From Edolisoma coerulescens (Eukaryota; Chordata; Aves; Passeriformes; Campephagidae): a stretch of 64,000 nt of DNA. The translations under genes and the position numbers were made by a program. The stretch covers positions 4,621-68,620 of the forward strand of contig VWZW01000878.1 of assembly GCA_013397115.1 (NCBI GenBank). Reading direction: 5' to 3'. Shown here in pieces: positions 26,101-39,500 of this stretch; the stretch's first letter is position 1; each line of letters opens with the position of its first letter. The notes under the pieces were generated by a model. It did no database searches and was not told the origin of the DNA. It saw only the letters and a program-made list of their open reading frames with translations.

Positions 26101-28551
26101 TCCCCAGAGATTAGGTTTAGGTTGTGTAGTTTGTAGGCTGCAAATTCCTTGATATCTTTACAAAATTCAGAGCCTTGGTTGTTTATCCTTTCATGTCAGG
26201 TATCTTCTCTCTTCCCCATTCACTTGGTTTTGCTGAGCTCAGATGCATCAAATTCAAATCAGTCATGTGTAGCATTTTAGTATTATGAAGTTACCTAATT
26301 AACTCAAGAGAGATGCTAGAATCCAAAAATGCATATTTTGGCAAGGGTTAAACCTTAATCTCAAAAGCTACATGCCAATTCAAAGTGTATTTGTGTGCAG
26401 ATTTATCTGAGAGTGGCTTGGCACTAAAGGATTTTCCATTGGCGTTAAAAGAGCCAGTGCATGCCAAGAAAGTAAATATCAAACAGAAATGTGCCAGTAT
26501 TTCCTGCCAGTCTCACATTTTTGAAACTTTTTCCATCCTCCATGCCATTGATTTTTGATATGCTCCCAGGCTTCCTAGGGAAAGGCTTTTGAGCTTCACC
26601 CCAGGATGCTGAAAGTCTTCTAATTTGAATACTAAAAATGTTAAATGAAAAAGGACCCCTCCCCCTTCTGACACCCCCAAGAAAAATCCCAGAATATTTT
26701 CCTGTGAAATGCTGGAAGACTTCAACGAGTTTTTCAACCATCCAAAATAACACAACAAATAGAATGTGACATTTTTTCCAACTTTTGCACAAACAAGTTG
26801 GTAAAGCCTCTCTGCCTCTTTTTGAGATCTCTCATCCATACAGTTCTGGTTGTATTTCGTTACTGATTCCTGTGTCTCAGTTTCCCACAATTGGCATATA
26901 AATTATTTTTTTTTACTCATTCCTGCCCTTGGAGCTTTCTCCCTGCTCCTGCATGCCAAGTTTCACCTTTGAAACTCTGTCCCTTGAAGACTCTTTCACA
27001 AGTTGTCCTTATACCATTGACCACTCAGTCCTGGACTGCATTTCTTTGTGCCTGTTTTGCATTCTCAGACCAGGAGTTCTCCAGTCCTGGAAGCAGATGG
27101 CATTGATCAACCTCCCAATCACTAGACTTCTTTCAGGACACCCTTCAGTCACAATGGGATCATGTTTAACAAATGTCCTGTACCAAAACAGCAGTAATAA
27201 AAGTGTCCAGACTTTACTTCTTGGCCAATTCATTGGATGAAAAGAGGAAATGTCATAACCCACAATTTAACATATTTTATAAAGCATAGACTATTTTGTT
27301 TCTGTTTCTAGTTTGCCAGCCATAATAACATTTTTTCACTATTGTTTATAATATTGTGTACAAAACTCCTGCATTTTTTAGTAATCTTCTTGGCTTGCCT
27401 AACTACAGTGCTCAAACATCTGTCAGGTAGATCTTCTAGATTGTGGACATGGTACAACATGGAAAAATGCAATGAAAATCAAAAATACTTTTGCCTTACT
27501 AATAAGGAACTTTAAAAGGCATATTGCTTGAATTTGATGCTAGTAAGAAATGGTTTTGCCTTCTAAAAATTATTTGGCTCATTACAATTTTTTAAGTTCT
27601 CTGGTAACCACCAGAGCCTAAAGATGGGATATCATGAGTTTCTTAAAGTTGCTGTGTGATGGAGGCAGAAGTAATAACTGCTGTCATCATCCCTTCTCAC
27701 CTGACATTCCTAATGCCGCAGGGAACATAATCAGAAATAATTCTCATATGATGGAGGAAGTATTATTTAGAAGCAACTTACACATAAATAGAGCTCCAGC
27801 TCTGGAGATGCTGGAGCTGGGCAATAGGTAATGCACAGCTTGGGAACCTCAGTGCATCACAGGGTTGAACGGAGGCTCTGTGTGTGCACATTTATCTGCA
27901 CAACCACATGCACACATTTGAATTCACTGAGAGAAGGAGACAGGAAGGGTGTTGTGCAGTAGAAGCTGAAAAGAATTTTTAAAATTTAAAAAACCCAACC
28001 AAAACAAATGAAATTATATGCTTAAGTCTATGTTGATACTAGGAAAGTAGTATACGCACAAACAATAAAATCAGATTGAGGGTTCACTTCGTGTATACGC
28101 TTTATAAATTAAAGACAGCATTCTCCTCCTGGGTCTGAACTGTAGATCTCGATTGCACATTGTTTGCTGGAGTGAAATCACACCACACAGGGGCAGGGGG
28201 CTGCACACAGGGGTGGTGGCAGGGAAATGTCCTGCTACATCTGGGAGAAAAATACTGCCCAAAATCCAGGGTGCCGCAGAGTTCTTCTCAGGTCACGGTG
28301 CTGCATGGTCCCGAGGTGGGGCTGGGCATAGTCCGTGTGTTCCTGGTGCTGAGGGTGTTGTTCACTTCAGGCCTTGCTTCTCAGAGGGTGCATGGCCTGA
28401 TGCCATGGTCTGGGGCTGTTTGGGAATGCCAAAGTGCTTCACTGGGACTCCTAAAGGGCCACAATCATTGGCCTCTTTCAGTGACCACTTACTGCTGGAA
28501 TACTTGAAGGCTCTGTACTCAGCAAAGTCTGTGAAAATAAGGCAATAAATA
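23131..28551. other. Intergenic, no gene recognised
   Basis: AT-rich DNA with short, mutually overlapping open frames and no domain I recognise. I saw no interspersed repeat. Confidence 0.45.
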
Positions 28552-28596
28552 AAAGAAAATGAAATAAAATAAAATAAAATGAAGTAAAATAAAATA
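28552..28596. repeat. (AAAAT)n simple repeat
   Basis: Nine or so AAAAT/GAAAT units occur in tandem with a few substitutions. Confidence 0.85.
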
Positions 28597-31500
28597 TACC
28601 CCAGACTACTATTTTTACAAGCTTCTGGAGTGAGAAATGTGTAAAGTCTTTCTACTAGAACAGTCATATCTTTTTAATCTGTGCCCCTGGAAGAGGGTAA
28701 ATTGAAAGACTGAAAGACTCCTTTTACCCTTGTGTTCCTTGTTGACTTTTATTTAAAATGTCACCCCAAATATTATGCGACTACAAATCAGAGTTGGTGA
28801 ATTAATTTTTTTCCTTAACTCTCTCTGCTGGGGACCTCTATTGTGAGAAATCATCATCATAAAGCCACTTTGGTTCAAATCCTTACTGTAAAAACTGCTG
28901 TAAGCCATGCTCTATATAGAGTGAATCCTTCGCCTTGCCCAAAACTGGAGCGAAGAAACTCAGTGAAAGGCCAGGTCTCAGTGATGAATTTAATTTTATT
29001 TTGAAGCTATGTAATATGGAATAACAGCAGGGAAAGAACCCCACCAACTATAAAAAAAAGAACCTGTATTCACTCACTGAAGGAACTGTGCAGCAAAACC
29101 CTTGACACCAACTCAGGGTGGTGTCAGTGCATCTCACCAGTGTGAGGAAGCTCTGGAGCTGTGCTGTCAGGAAGCCCTTTCTTCTGCTGTGATGTGCTGT
29201 GTTTTTGCTGTGGGTTTTAGAACATAGATGAGCAGTAAGACTACAGCTAGTCCAAGCTGTATCAGCTCAGGTTTGTACCAACCAACCCATGTTGAAAGTT
29301 AATGCTGCTGAGTGTGTCCATGAGAAAGCCCTTGGGCAGGTTTCTTTCCTAAAGGTAGATCAGAGGAGAAAATCAGAGAGGAAACAGGCAGCTTAATCCA
29401 CATACAAGCAATGTGTTCTCTCTTTTCCAGTGGGTACAACAAACTGATCAGGCATAAATTAAACTTCTCCTCAACAGGAGACTATGGTAAAGGAAAGAAG
29501 AAATGTGTTTTTAAAAAACAAGTGATATTTGATATAAAAATTGCAGGAAAACAATTATAGTGGTTTATATTCTCTTGGAATAATTCACTTGCTGCTACTC
29601 AGCCTGTTAGTATAATTGGGCACAATGTAACTTATGGTAGGTTTCTGCTGCCAGCCTCTGTTCTGTAATTCATTAGTTTCATGTTGCTGCCACAACATAT
29701 AACTCATTAAAACTAGAGATCTTCCTAATTTTAATGGAGTAAAAGTACCCATGCTTATGTTCTGTAAAAGTTTTGAAGCTTTTATTCAAAATGGACTGAG
29801 ATAAAGAGAAGTCATGATGCAAGAGATGGAGATGGAAAGCAAAACCCTGTCTTGCCTTGTTAATGGATGTGGTTGCTACGTGAGTGACAATATTTTGGTC
29901 CCAGACAGTATTTTGGTTCCAGAAATAGTGAACTCAGACTTTTGTGCTCCAACAGCTTCAAATAGTCATTAACCACACTGCTCTTGGGTTTAAATGATTT
30001 TCACGTCAGACTAGTTTCTGTGATTCAAACAGGTATAGGTAGCCCCTGCCATGGTTTTGAATATTTATAGAAGAGTCAGATAGGTTAATGCTCTATTTCC
30101 AGTCAAATGTCGAGGGGCAGTATCTGTCTGGGCACTAAGTCATATGTTAGGATGGACCTATGAATAGCATCATGGAAAGATATTTTAGTCATGCAGGTGC
30201 TCAGGAAAGGATAGAGCGCATGGCTGGAGCTGAGGAACGTGTCTGCAATGGCGCCTTGGAACACGGGATCCCTGGCAGCCCTGCTGGCCCCAGCCTCCCG
30301 AATCCATGATCCTGCATGAATTACTGCTCGTTAGCAGGTCCTGGACTGCTCCGTTCCAAGGGGAAATGGGGGAGACAGTGCACTGTGTGGATAGATCCCT
30401 AACCACCAGACCTCAGGGAGAAGCCAGCAGGGTAAGTCCAGTGCTCAGCATGTGAGAATTTACAGTTCTGATTATAGACTCTGTCTATAGGAGAGACTAC
30501 TCTGGTTAAATGCAGCTTTTCTCTTGGGCCTTGTAAATCTAGAAGTGCTGTTTCTGTTAAGAAACATTGAAGTCAGACACCTTCTCACCAGGACTGACTT
30601 GCTGGGAAAATTGTAGCTTGAGCTAGAAGGAAAGATCTTTTGTCCAAACCTGGAAGAAAATGAGAGGGAAGCTGGCAGAACGGAGCTGGTACCTAGCAAA
30701 AAAGCTATTAAATGTCGGAGTCTGGGGCCATGGGCAGCTGTTCTCTGCTAACACTTTCTAGCTATGTCCTTGCTATGGAATTCAAAAGGGTAATTATCAA
30801 CGGTTCCTTAACAGTTTCTAGTTAAGTATAAGCTAAGGCAATTTGCTTGCCCTCCCTCTCGTTAGGTTACCATGCAAGGGTGATGATTTGGGGTGTTTGC
30901 ATTAATTGCCACTGTGAACTCTCACCTCTCTGTCCGTGGTGAGTCAGTTTCCTAATCGCAAACCAGGAGGAAAAAAAAGGCTCATTTCAGCCACTGCTCA
31001 CTTATATGTCAGGAGCATGTCAGGAAGCAGGAGCCTGTGCCAGCTGCTGGTTTTTCCTGCAGTAGCCTTTTGGAGAGCTGTGGGAACTTCTGGGCATCTG
31101 AAGCGCTGCTCAGCACAAAGTTCTGCAACAGGGCATAGAAGTACCATAGAAGAAGAACAAATCCACTCACAAATCCTTTTCAGCACAAAGTCTAGAAACC
31201 ATGGAACCAGTTTCTCCCACTAGATTTGCCCTACAATGCCCACAGGTACCTTTTATGACAGTTACAATGGTGGTAAGAAACAGCTGGGAAGGTGGCAATA
31301 CATCAATCTAACTGGTTTTGCTCCAGAATTTTCACGAGGAAGTAGGGAAAGATTCAGGTCTCTACTAATTTGCAAGTATATTCAGTTTTATGGATGCAGC
31401 TGCTATAGTGAGATACTTCACAAGTCTGAAACCTCAGAAGCCTTAGAGATCAGACATTTCATTTGGAATCAAGCAGCTATGGAGGCAGAAATCCATACTC

Positions 31501-33490
31501 AAAGGCTTTAGAGCACTTTCCCTATGTTGTAGCTAATGAACAGGAGAGCAAGCAGAGGGGAAATCAGTCTGAGACCATGCCTATGTTAAGACAGGTGCTG
31601 ATAGGAAACCGTGTAAATTTCTCCTCATATTTTCATAGCTAAAATACAGCTTTATGTGAAAAATTGTGTATTAAATTACACCACCTTGTGTGGTCATATG
31701 GATTATTATTATTAGTGTGTCTATTATCTTGTGGGGTTGCTTCTGTTTAGGTATATTTGTTACACAGTATATAAGAAATTTGGCCCAGAATTAGGGTCCC
31801 ACTGAACAGGGTTGTGTGCCAGCAAGCAGAAACTGTGCTGGCTGGATACATCTTGTTAGCTGAGACAGCACTTGGCACATAATGTGCTAACACCACTACA
31901 ATCATGTTATCTAGTCCTACTTAAAGTCACTCAGTGAGGTCTGAACAGTTGAAGTCTGTGGACACGGAATCACAATTCAGTGTGATACAGTAAAAATAGG
32001 TTAAAAAATGGAAGTTCATCACGGGAGCTGCAGTAGCTCACGGGTGTTCAGTCATGTGCTCTACCCTAGTGCATACTGTCTACATCTTTTCTTTGACTGT
32101 ACTGCCTAACACCTTCCTGCAGCACATGCTTAAATTCAAGACAGTCCAAGGCAAACTTAGAGGTGTTGATACCTAAAATCAAAGCAACATAATTCAAAAC
32201 AAAAAAGAAGAAGTCTAAACATCTTTAGCTGAATGGGGAATACATGGAAAAACAGTGACTTGGACTCTTAGGAAGAAGAAAAAAGAAATCTGATTGATCT
32301 GGAAAAAAAAGAAAAGGAACTATCTGGCACTTCTTTCACATTACACACAAAAATAAGTCACAAAACTTGAAATAACTTCAAAATATGTGATTTTTTTTTA
32401 TTGTGGAAAAGATGGCACCTAGTTAGATGTTTCAGGAACTTTGCATTTGGTCTTGTCTTCAGTAAAACATTGTTAGCTTTACCCTGTAGAAAATTTGGAA
32501 CCCGGTCTGTCTCAGCGTAATGATCTGTTATAGAGGGTTGCAGAATGCGAGTGCTTCTATTTTAGTACTTAATGTAAAGACTTCCCTTCCCAGCTAGAAA
32601 AGACCTTTGATTTTCTAATGACTGTCTCAGATGATCTGAGAACTAGTGGGTGTGTTAGTAATCACTTGAGTTTACAAGTGGAACAATTCTTTTAGCTAAA
32701 CTGGATGAAGGATGAAGGGGAGGTGAAAACCCCTCTTAATCCCCTCACACCTATTCCCACCAAGGAAAGAGAGGGAAAATCTAATTTCCTAATCTCCCAC
32801 ACCCCAGCCCCATGGAAGAAAGAGATAAAAAGGAACAGAAAGATCAAAAGTCTCTGAAAAAGTATTAAACAGTGATGCTGAAAGCTTTTATATATCTGGT
32901 TCCTTGAGTCACACCAGAAAGACATGACCAGGCAGGTAAGTGACCACTGGATTCCAGGTACCCTCATAAATCATAACTCATTTTTTTATTTCTCATCTCA
33001 CAGTACGGGGCAAACCACCCTTGGCATTTCCATTCTGGCTTTGCCTTCCGTGTGTTCTGCCTTACCCATTGCAGGAAAGTCCATACCCCAAGAAGTTTTA
33101 GTATGAAACAGAGTCTCATAAGAAATTGTCATGAGAGATTTCTGCAGGAACAACTGTCATTATCAGCAGCAATGTTGAAGACCCAAGGCAGCCCTTCTGT
33201 AGCAAACAAGAGGTCTTTAAAAATTCTGCATTTGAAAATGTTGTGTTGTGTCTGGAAATAGTGAGATGTGGCTGCTACCAAGGCTGAAAATCCAGACACT
33301 GCTGTCAATATACTTTCAAGATTAGAAGTCCAAGAAGAACACACACAAGATTAGACAACAATGAAATATAGATCTAATTTTTACTTTTCAGATACTAAAA
33401 GCAATTGTAAAAATGTTATTTCACAAGGAAAGAATGATCATTAATCACTTTGGCATTATCCAGACAGTAATTATACCCTAGCTATGCAAG
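28597..33490. other. Intergenic, no gene recognised
   Basis: Mixed AT-rich DNA, with purine-rich runs near 32270-32325. No gene or repeat family is recognised. Confidence 0.45.
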
Positions 33491-33504
33491 GTAATTATAA
33501 TTAC
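33491..33504. promoter_or_regulatory. Perfect 14-bp palindrome of two homeodomain sites
   Basis: GTAATTATAATTAC is its own reverse complement and contains two facing TAATTA-type cores. A GCTATGCAAGG segment precedes it, and ATCATTAATCA lies 50 bases upstream. This suits paired or cooperative homeodomain binding, which is an inference. Confidence 0.35.
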
Positions 33505-36500
33505 ACCAGGGGAAAGGTCTCTGACAAAGCCATAATAACTGGCTCTCTGTTACACAGCTGCCCATCTCCATAAAACATAGTAGAAAGTACAAACACTGTT
33601 GTCCAGTTGACTTCTCTCTGTGAGGAAAGTGGAACAGCAAGAGGCAAGTCCTCACTGAGAAGGGGACAGAAAAAACCTCATGTGACGTCTGCCTGGAGCA
33701 AGCCAGTCACTCTGATGCCCAAACTGCTGAGTTTTAGAATATGATAGGAAACAACAGATTTTGAGGCTGCAGTCACGGCTCAGGAGCACTTCTCTTGCTC
33801 AGATGGTTTCAAGCTTTTTCTCAGTCAGAAAGCAGAGCCACACACATTTTTAAGGAAGGAAAGCTGAAACTGAAGAACGTGTTTTTATGATGAAAGGTGG
33901 TTATATGTCAAATCCCCAGGCCCCCAGAGCACAGAGGGCCCTGCTTCTATGTTTTAAAATACTTCCCTAAGGTGGCTCTGGTGCAATGTGTCCTCTGGGA
34001 GATCTGGATGCATCTTCCAGGAAGCCTGGCTGCAGCACTCCTGTGACACTGCAGGAATTATTGGCACACTCCTGCATGGCACAAACGTCTCTCTGCAAGG
34101 TGGCCCATCAGTTATCTGGTTGCCTAAAAGCTGAGATTCTTTTCTGAGCTTACAAGGTCAGCCTTGTGCTACCTTTTAGTCATTAAACACGACATCACTG
34201 GGTAAAGGTAAATAAATACACTATATCTTAGAGAAAACACAGTTCTTAGTGCTTTCTCTGGAGCTGAGTTTTTTCTCCCACCCTGGGAGCCCTCCTTTGC
34301 CTCTTCCCCTGCTGAAGTCTATTTTGGGGTGTGCCCTGAAACTGTATAATAAAAGCATGTATTATTATTGGCAAATTCCCTGTGAAAAATAGTAACAGTG
34401 GATGATTTTAGGCTTGCCTTAGCAATGGGAGCTACCAGCAGAATTCAGTAACTGTTAAACTGTTCAAGCTGCTTCATAATTTGCTGACTTGAATACATTT
34501 CTTTCTAAGCAATTACAATTCTGCTGTAGAAATGCTTTCAAGTACCCCACTTCACTGTGATTTTTATTTGAATGACCATGTATGTAAAACACATATGAAA
34601 CATATGAAACCAGACATATATATAGCATGTACAATATATAGCAGTGTTTGTAAAACCGTTCAGAAAAAAATATTTCACAAGTGTTAGTCATTTTTAGTTG
34701 ACAAATATTGTCAGATCCACAGCTGAAGGAATCTTCCAGAGAAGTTGTAATTATTTGAATTTGTGATGCCACATTGGCTTAGCTTGTTCTGTTGCCTCTT
34801 GCTGTTTGTTTTCCCTTTGTCTTAAGAGTTTTGGTTTACAGCAATACAGGCAGAAGTACAGAAAAACTTAAAAATTCCTATATGAATGGATGTTTCCAAC
34901 AAGATCTGCTGCAGACACATTTCTGTGGCCATGATGAAATTTCTCTGCAGTCTCCCCTCCTGTGTATGGGTGTTTAGACATCTGATTCAGGAGTGGTAAT
35001 TTTGCCAAATTACTTGAGCACTGTTTCTAAAGCTGATGGTATTGGGTGTTTTTTCTAAGTTCATAAAAACTGGAGAAATATTGCAGCAGATTTGCAGCTT
35101 CTCTAAACTAAGTGGTTAACTCATGGTCCTATTATTCACCAAGACAAACCTAAAAGTGCTTTTCTTAACATTACAGAAATCCAAGGACCAGCTAAAACCT
35201 CTAAACATATTCATCTTTAAATCCCAGATTAATCTATTTTTTCTTTACCTATGAATATTCGAGCCCATGAGGCTGAGAGTATAACCTAAGTTACCACAGG
35301 GAATGAAGAGGGAGTAGCTGGGGGTACAAATTAAGCTAACAATAGTTTGGAGACTAACCACAATTTAAGATATATTTGCACCAAGGGTTCTGCATAAAGC
35401 GGCTGTTGAGCTTGGGAAACATCTGTTTCTCCCAGAGGAAGAACATCTCCCAGGGTTTTCCTGAGACAACGTGGCTCTGTGAGCCCTTGAAGAAGAGGGT
35501 GGAGAGCTGGGGACAGCAGCACTGACCGCCTTCCTGTCCCGTGATTTGAACTTGGTCAGTGTCTCCAGCGTTGTTCCGCTCTCCATAACAGCAGTAACAG
35601 CAATGACAGAGATTGCCCCTTTAGCAGTTTCTGGAGAAGGAAAGACATTTCCCTCTTTTGCTTCCGCACAGTGATAATTCTTTTTTATTTCTAACGTATT
35701 CCTCCCTGAGTTATTATTTTGAATAATGAGTGACAAATGGTGGTAGACACATCTACTATGGAGATTAATAACATCATTAATAGTTTTTAGAATGACACCT
35801 TTGCATTCAAAATAGTTTATTATGTTAACGCGCCATGTCATGTTTCTTTCACTATTGTGCTCAGCCTTTCTTTCTCTTTATCTCTCAGTGTTTTTCACAA
35901 CGTGTGAATTGCCGTAAGTAAGGCTTTGATCTCGCAAATGTGTGCAGACTATTTACCTAACAGGAGCCCTCCTCTTATATCCAATTAGACTATTGCTTTC
36001 AGAAATTCTTACCTAAGTATTTGCTGATGAACGTTTTAAATTTGCGCTGGAGGAAGGACAATGTCTCACTCTGTGTTTGCAAACCGACAGTACAGCTGGG
36101 TCCAGTTTCTGATTCGGTGTGCTGGCTACGTAGGCACGAGGTCGAACCCATAATACTACGTGCTAATGATAAAATATTTACCCATCCAATTGGTAGATAT
36201 TCTGAAGTACAATTTTTCTAAGAAATCGGGGAACACACCTGATGTTTGCATGAACAATATTAAGCATTAGCATATATTAAATATATACTTAAATTGGGCA
36301 TAAAATCAAATGTATAGATTCTTCTGAGGGACTTTAGATTGGCCTGATTCATTGTGAGCAAGCATCCACAGTTGGTTTTCACCACAGCTTTCCTTTGCTG
36401 GCAAATATGCAAGATTTTCTCTGTCTCTTTGTTTCAAAGTTCACTGTTTCCACTATTTATTGCTCACCTCTGGCATACTGTCCCTCAACCCTAGTACACA

Positions 36501-39500
36501 AAGTCCCTTATCTTTTTTTTTCCTCTTTGCATTGCAACTAGTGACACCCCCCAGGAGAAGACCATTAGCAGGTAGAAGTCTGAGAAATATATGTATTTGC
36601 TCAGTGCCTGTATGGGGGCTAAAAGTGTAGCTGGAATTATGTGTCCCCTTTGATGCTGTACCTTCTGTACCCTTGCTAGAGGTTTTGTGGGCACAGCAAA
36701 AGCAGCTGATGGGGACACAATTAATTCATATTTGGAAGAACATAATTAATAGCAACAAAACTTTGGTTCACAGATCTGCCTTCAGTTCTGTGCCTAAGTG
36801 GAAACCAAGCAGTGCCTATCAATATGTCTAAATTTTCTAAGAAGCAATTTTTTTTTCAGTGTTGCTGTCCTGTGGAGTGGGTTGTGTGAAGGAGGGATAA
36901 GAATGATCCGAGGCACATTTCCCTCATGTTATTTTAGGTAGTTGTGACTCACAGGATGAGCACAGGTGATGCAGTTGTGCCTGCTCAGTCAGCTTTGGAA
37001 ATAACCATTATGATTTACTTGAATGATAGAAATGCCCTGCTTTCCTTGTCATGGATTAACACTCCACTGTGCTGGCTGCTATACAAATACCAAACAAAGA
37101 CTTGTTCCTTGCCTCAGGAGCTTCTTCCACAACTAATAACAAATAGATGTGAGTTATCTCCCTTACTACTGAAAACAGTTCCACCTTTCACCAGCTCTCT
37201 CCCCTCACACACATTTGCTGGGGCCTCCATGGACCTACAAACACTCGATTTTTTGAAAATTCTCTAAGCATGCACAGTACCTAAATAACTGAATTTCTTT
37301 GCAGACAGCTAATCTCAGCTGTAGACAGCCTTTGGAAAATATTCTCCAAGGCTGCAGACCAGGTGCTGTGTGCAGATACAGGCACCCAGTTCATCCTTTC
37401 TGGGAGCTGAGGGTGCGAGCTGCAGTTCCCGGCACTTCCTGAAGAATTTCAAGGGGGAATACAACAAACAGTCCAAGTATTCATACCAAGAGCTTTGTTT
37501 TCAGTTTCACTGCAATAACAATTAGCAACTAGTTGGCTTTTGGCCACTGAAAATTATATAGCCAACTGGCAAAAAGTAAAATTTTTTCCTGGCTTTATGC
37601 TTGCAAGCTGGGTGGCATAGGAGGACTTTGGGAGTGTATATAACACTAACTTCTGCAGAATAATGCAAGAACTAGTCAAAAGTGCTTTCTTCACACAGCC
37701 AAAGGCTAATTGCCAACCAGTTTCATTGACCTTCATCAAAACTGAGCTTTGTTAAACAGTGACATTTGCCACTGTCTTTCTCTTTCTGCCTGTTTTTCTC
37801 ATGTTGTCTTACTTTCTCCCTTGCTAAATTTTGGGTTTATTTTGTTTTGTTCTATGTATATGCACAAAACTCTTTCCAGTCTGAGAAAATTTGCAGATAG
37901 ATGCAAACCCCCAGCACCAAGGCACATTTTAACAGCTGTACAGGATCTGTTCATGATACCCATGACCAGTGCTCTAGGACATACAGAGGTAACTCTGGAC
38001 CCTGCAGCTGCCCTGTACTGACTATGCCCACAGCTGGGTACACCACCCCCAGGACTACCAGCTCCTCAGAGAAGATGCTTTGATTGCAGCTGTCTCCTTT
38101 TGCAGTTGTACCTGTTTGCCCAGATTTCCCCCCTCCCCGAGGCGAAGCTGCCTCATTAGCAAGCTGGCAGGTTTCAATCCATCATCCTCAGTTCCAGGCT
38201 GAGAGCTGAAAACATGTAACAAGCAAATAGAAGTTTACGACATTATAATTGCAAATATTTCTGCTTTGTTTTCATCTCAAGGAGAAGAATTTTGGAATGA
38301 AAGGAGATCAGAAGCTTGCCAATGTGTGAAGTTTTATGGGCTTATGTCCCAAAATTATAGCATCAGTCAGTTAGGAGCTACATCAGTGCTTTGAATGCTG
38401 CTTAAAACCAAAGCAAATTCCAAATAAAAATAATTGGTTTCTTTAGCAAATAACTAGTACTAGAATAGAGAATATCAAAATTGCCATAATTAACATCCTT
38501 GTAAAATGAAAAAGTGACAGAAATGAAAATTATGTGAAATCTATACTTTAGTAGAAGTGTGAAAATTTACTTATGCGTCTAAATAACAATCAAAAATTTG
38601 TTAAGTCAAACACTCAAAAATGAAGAAAGTCAGGTTGCCCATGACCTTCTAAGTATTCTCTAACTTTTTCTATTCACTAAACTGTAAATATAATAGCTCA
38701 GAACTTGTTTCTGCCGCCCCTGGGGCAGACTGAGTTGCAAGCTCCCCTGCTTTTGTCACAATCTTCTATTTTTCCTTTGAATTCCACAGTTTACATATTC
38801 AAGTACTGCATGAGAACTTCAGCTGTCTTTTTTATCCTCCTGTTGAATATGGACAAAATTTTTGGAGTTTGAATCCAAAAATCTTAAAAAAACTCCAAAA
38901 TGCCCAGGTTCATTATTTCAAACCATATTCTTACTTATAAGGCAGCTATTTGAGGCACAGCTTGTACCTTTTTAACATGAATATCACCTTAAGCACTGTG
39001 AAAATTAGACAGTAAATCCAGCAGGCACTATGTAGGCACCAGAATAAAACTGCTGGTTTTCACACCAGTTTTTCAGTGTAGTGAGAATTTGTACCTTCCA
39101 TTAACTCAGTAAGCTTATAAAGGAAGCCTGAAGCCATGTTTTTGTTTAATGGAATACAGCTTGGTATCTTTATGTAGCAAGGCACATTAAATCCATTTAA
39201 TACTGAGACTTTTTTAATACTGAGATATCAAGATAGCTAACTGGAGAGCAGTAACCTTGTGAAAATACACCCAATATTTGCAGCAAGGTCATATACAGTA
39301 AGGTCAAGATGGGAACTCAAATCCCCTGAGGCAGTAAACAAGGCTGCTTGCTATCAATTCAAGCTAAAACTTCTGTGTTTTTTGTTTTTGTCACTAGTCC
39401 ATGAGATGAAGCTTTGCAAACTGTCAACTCAAATCTTTTCAAACAAGCAACAGGTTAAGTTCAGAGGAACACAAATGATCTTTATTTTAAGTGTCTGATA

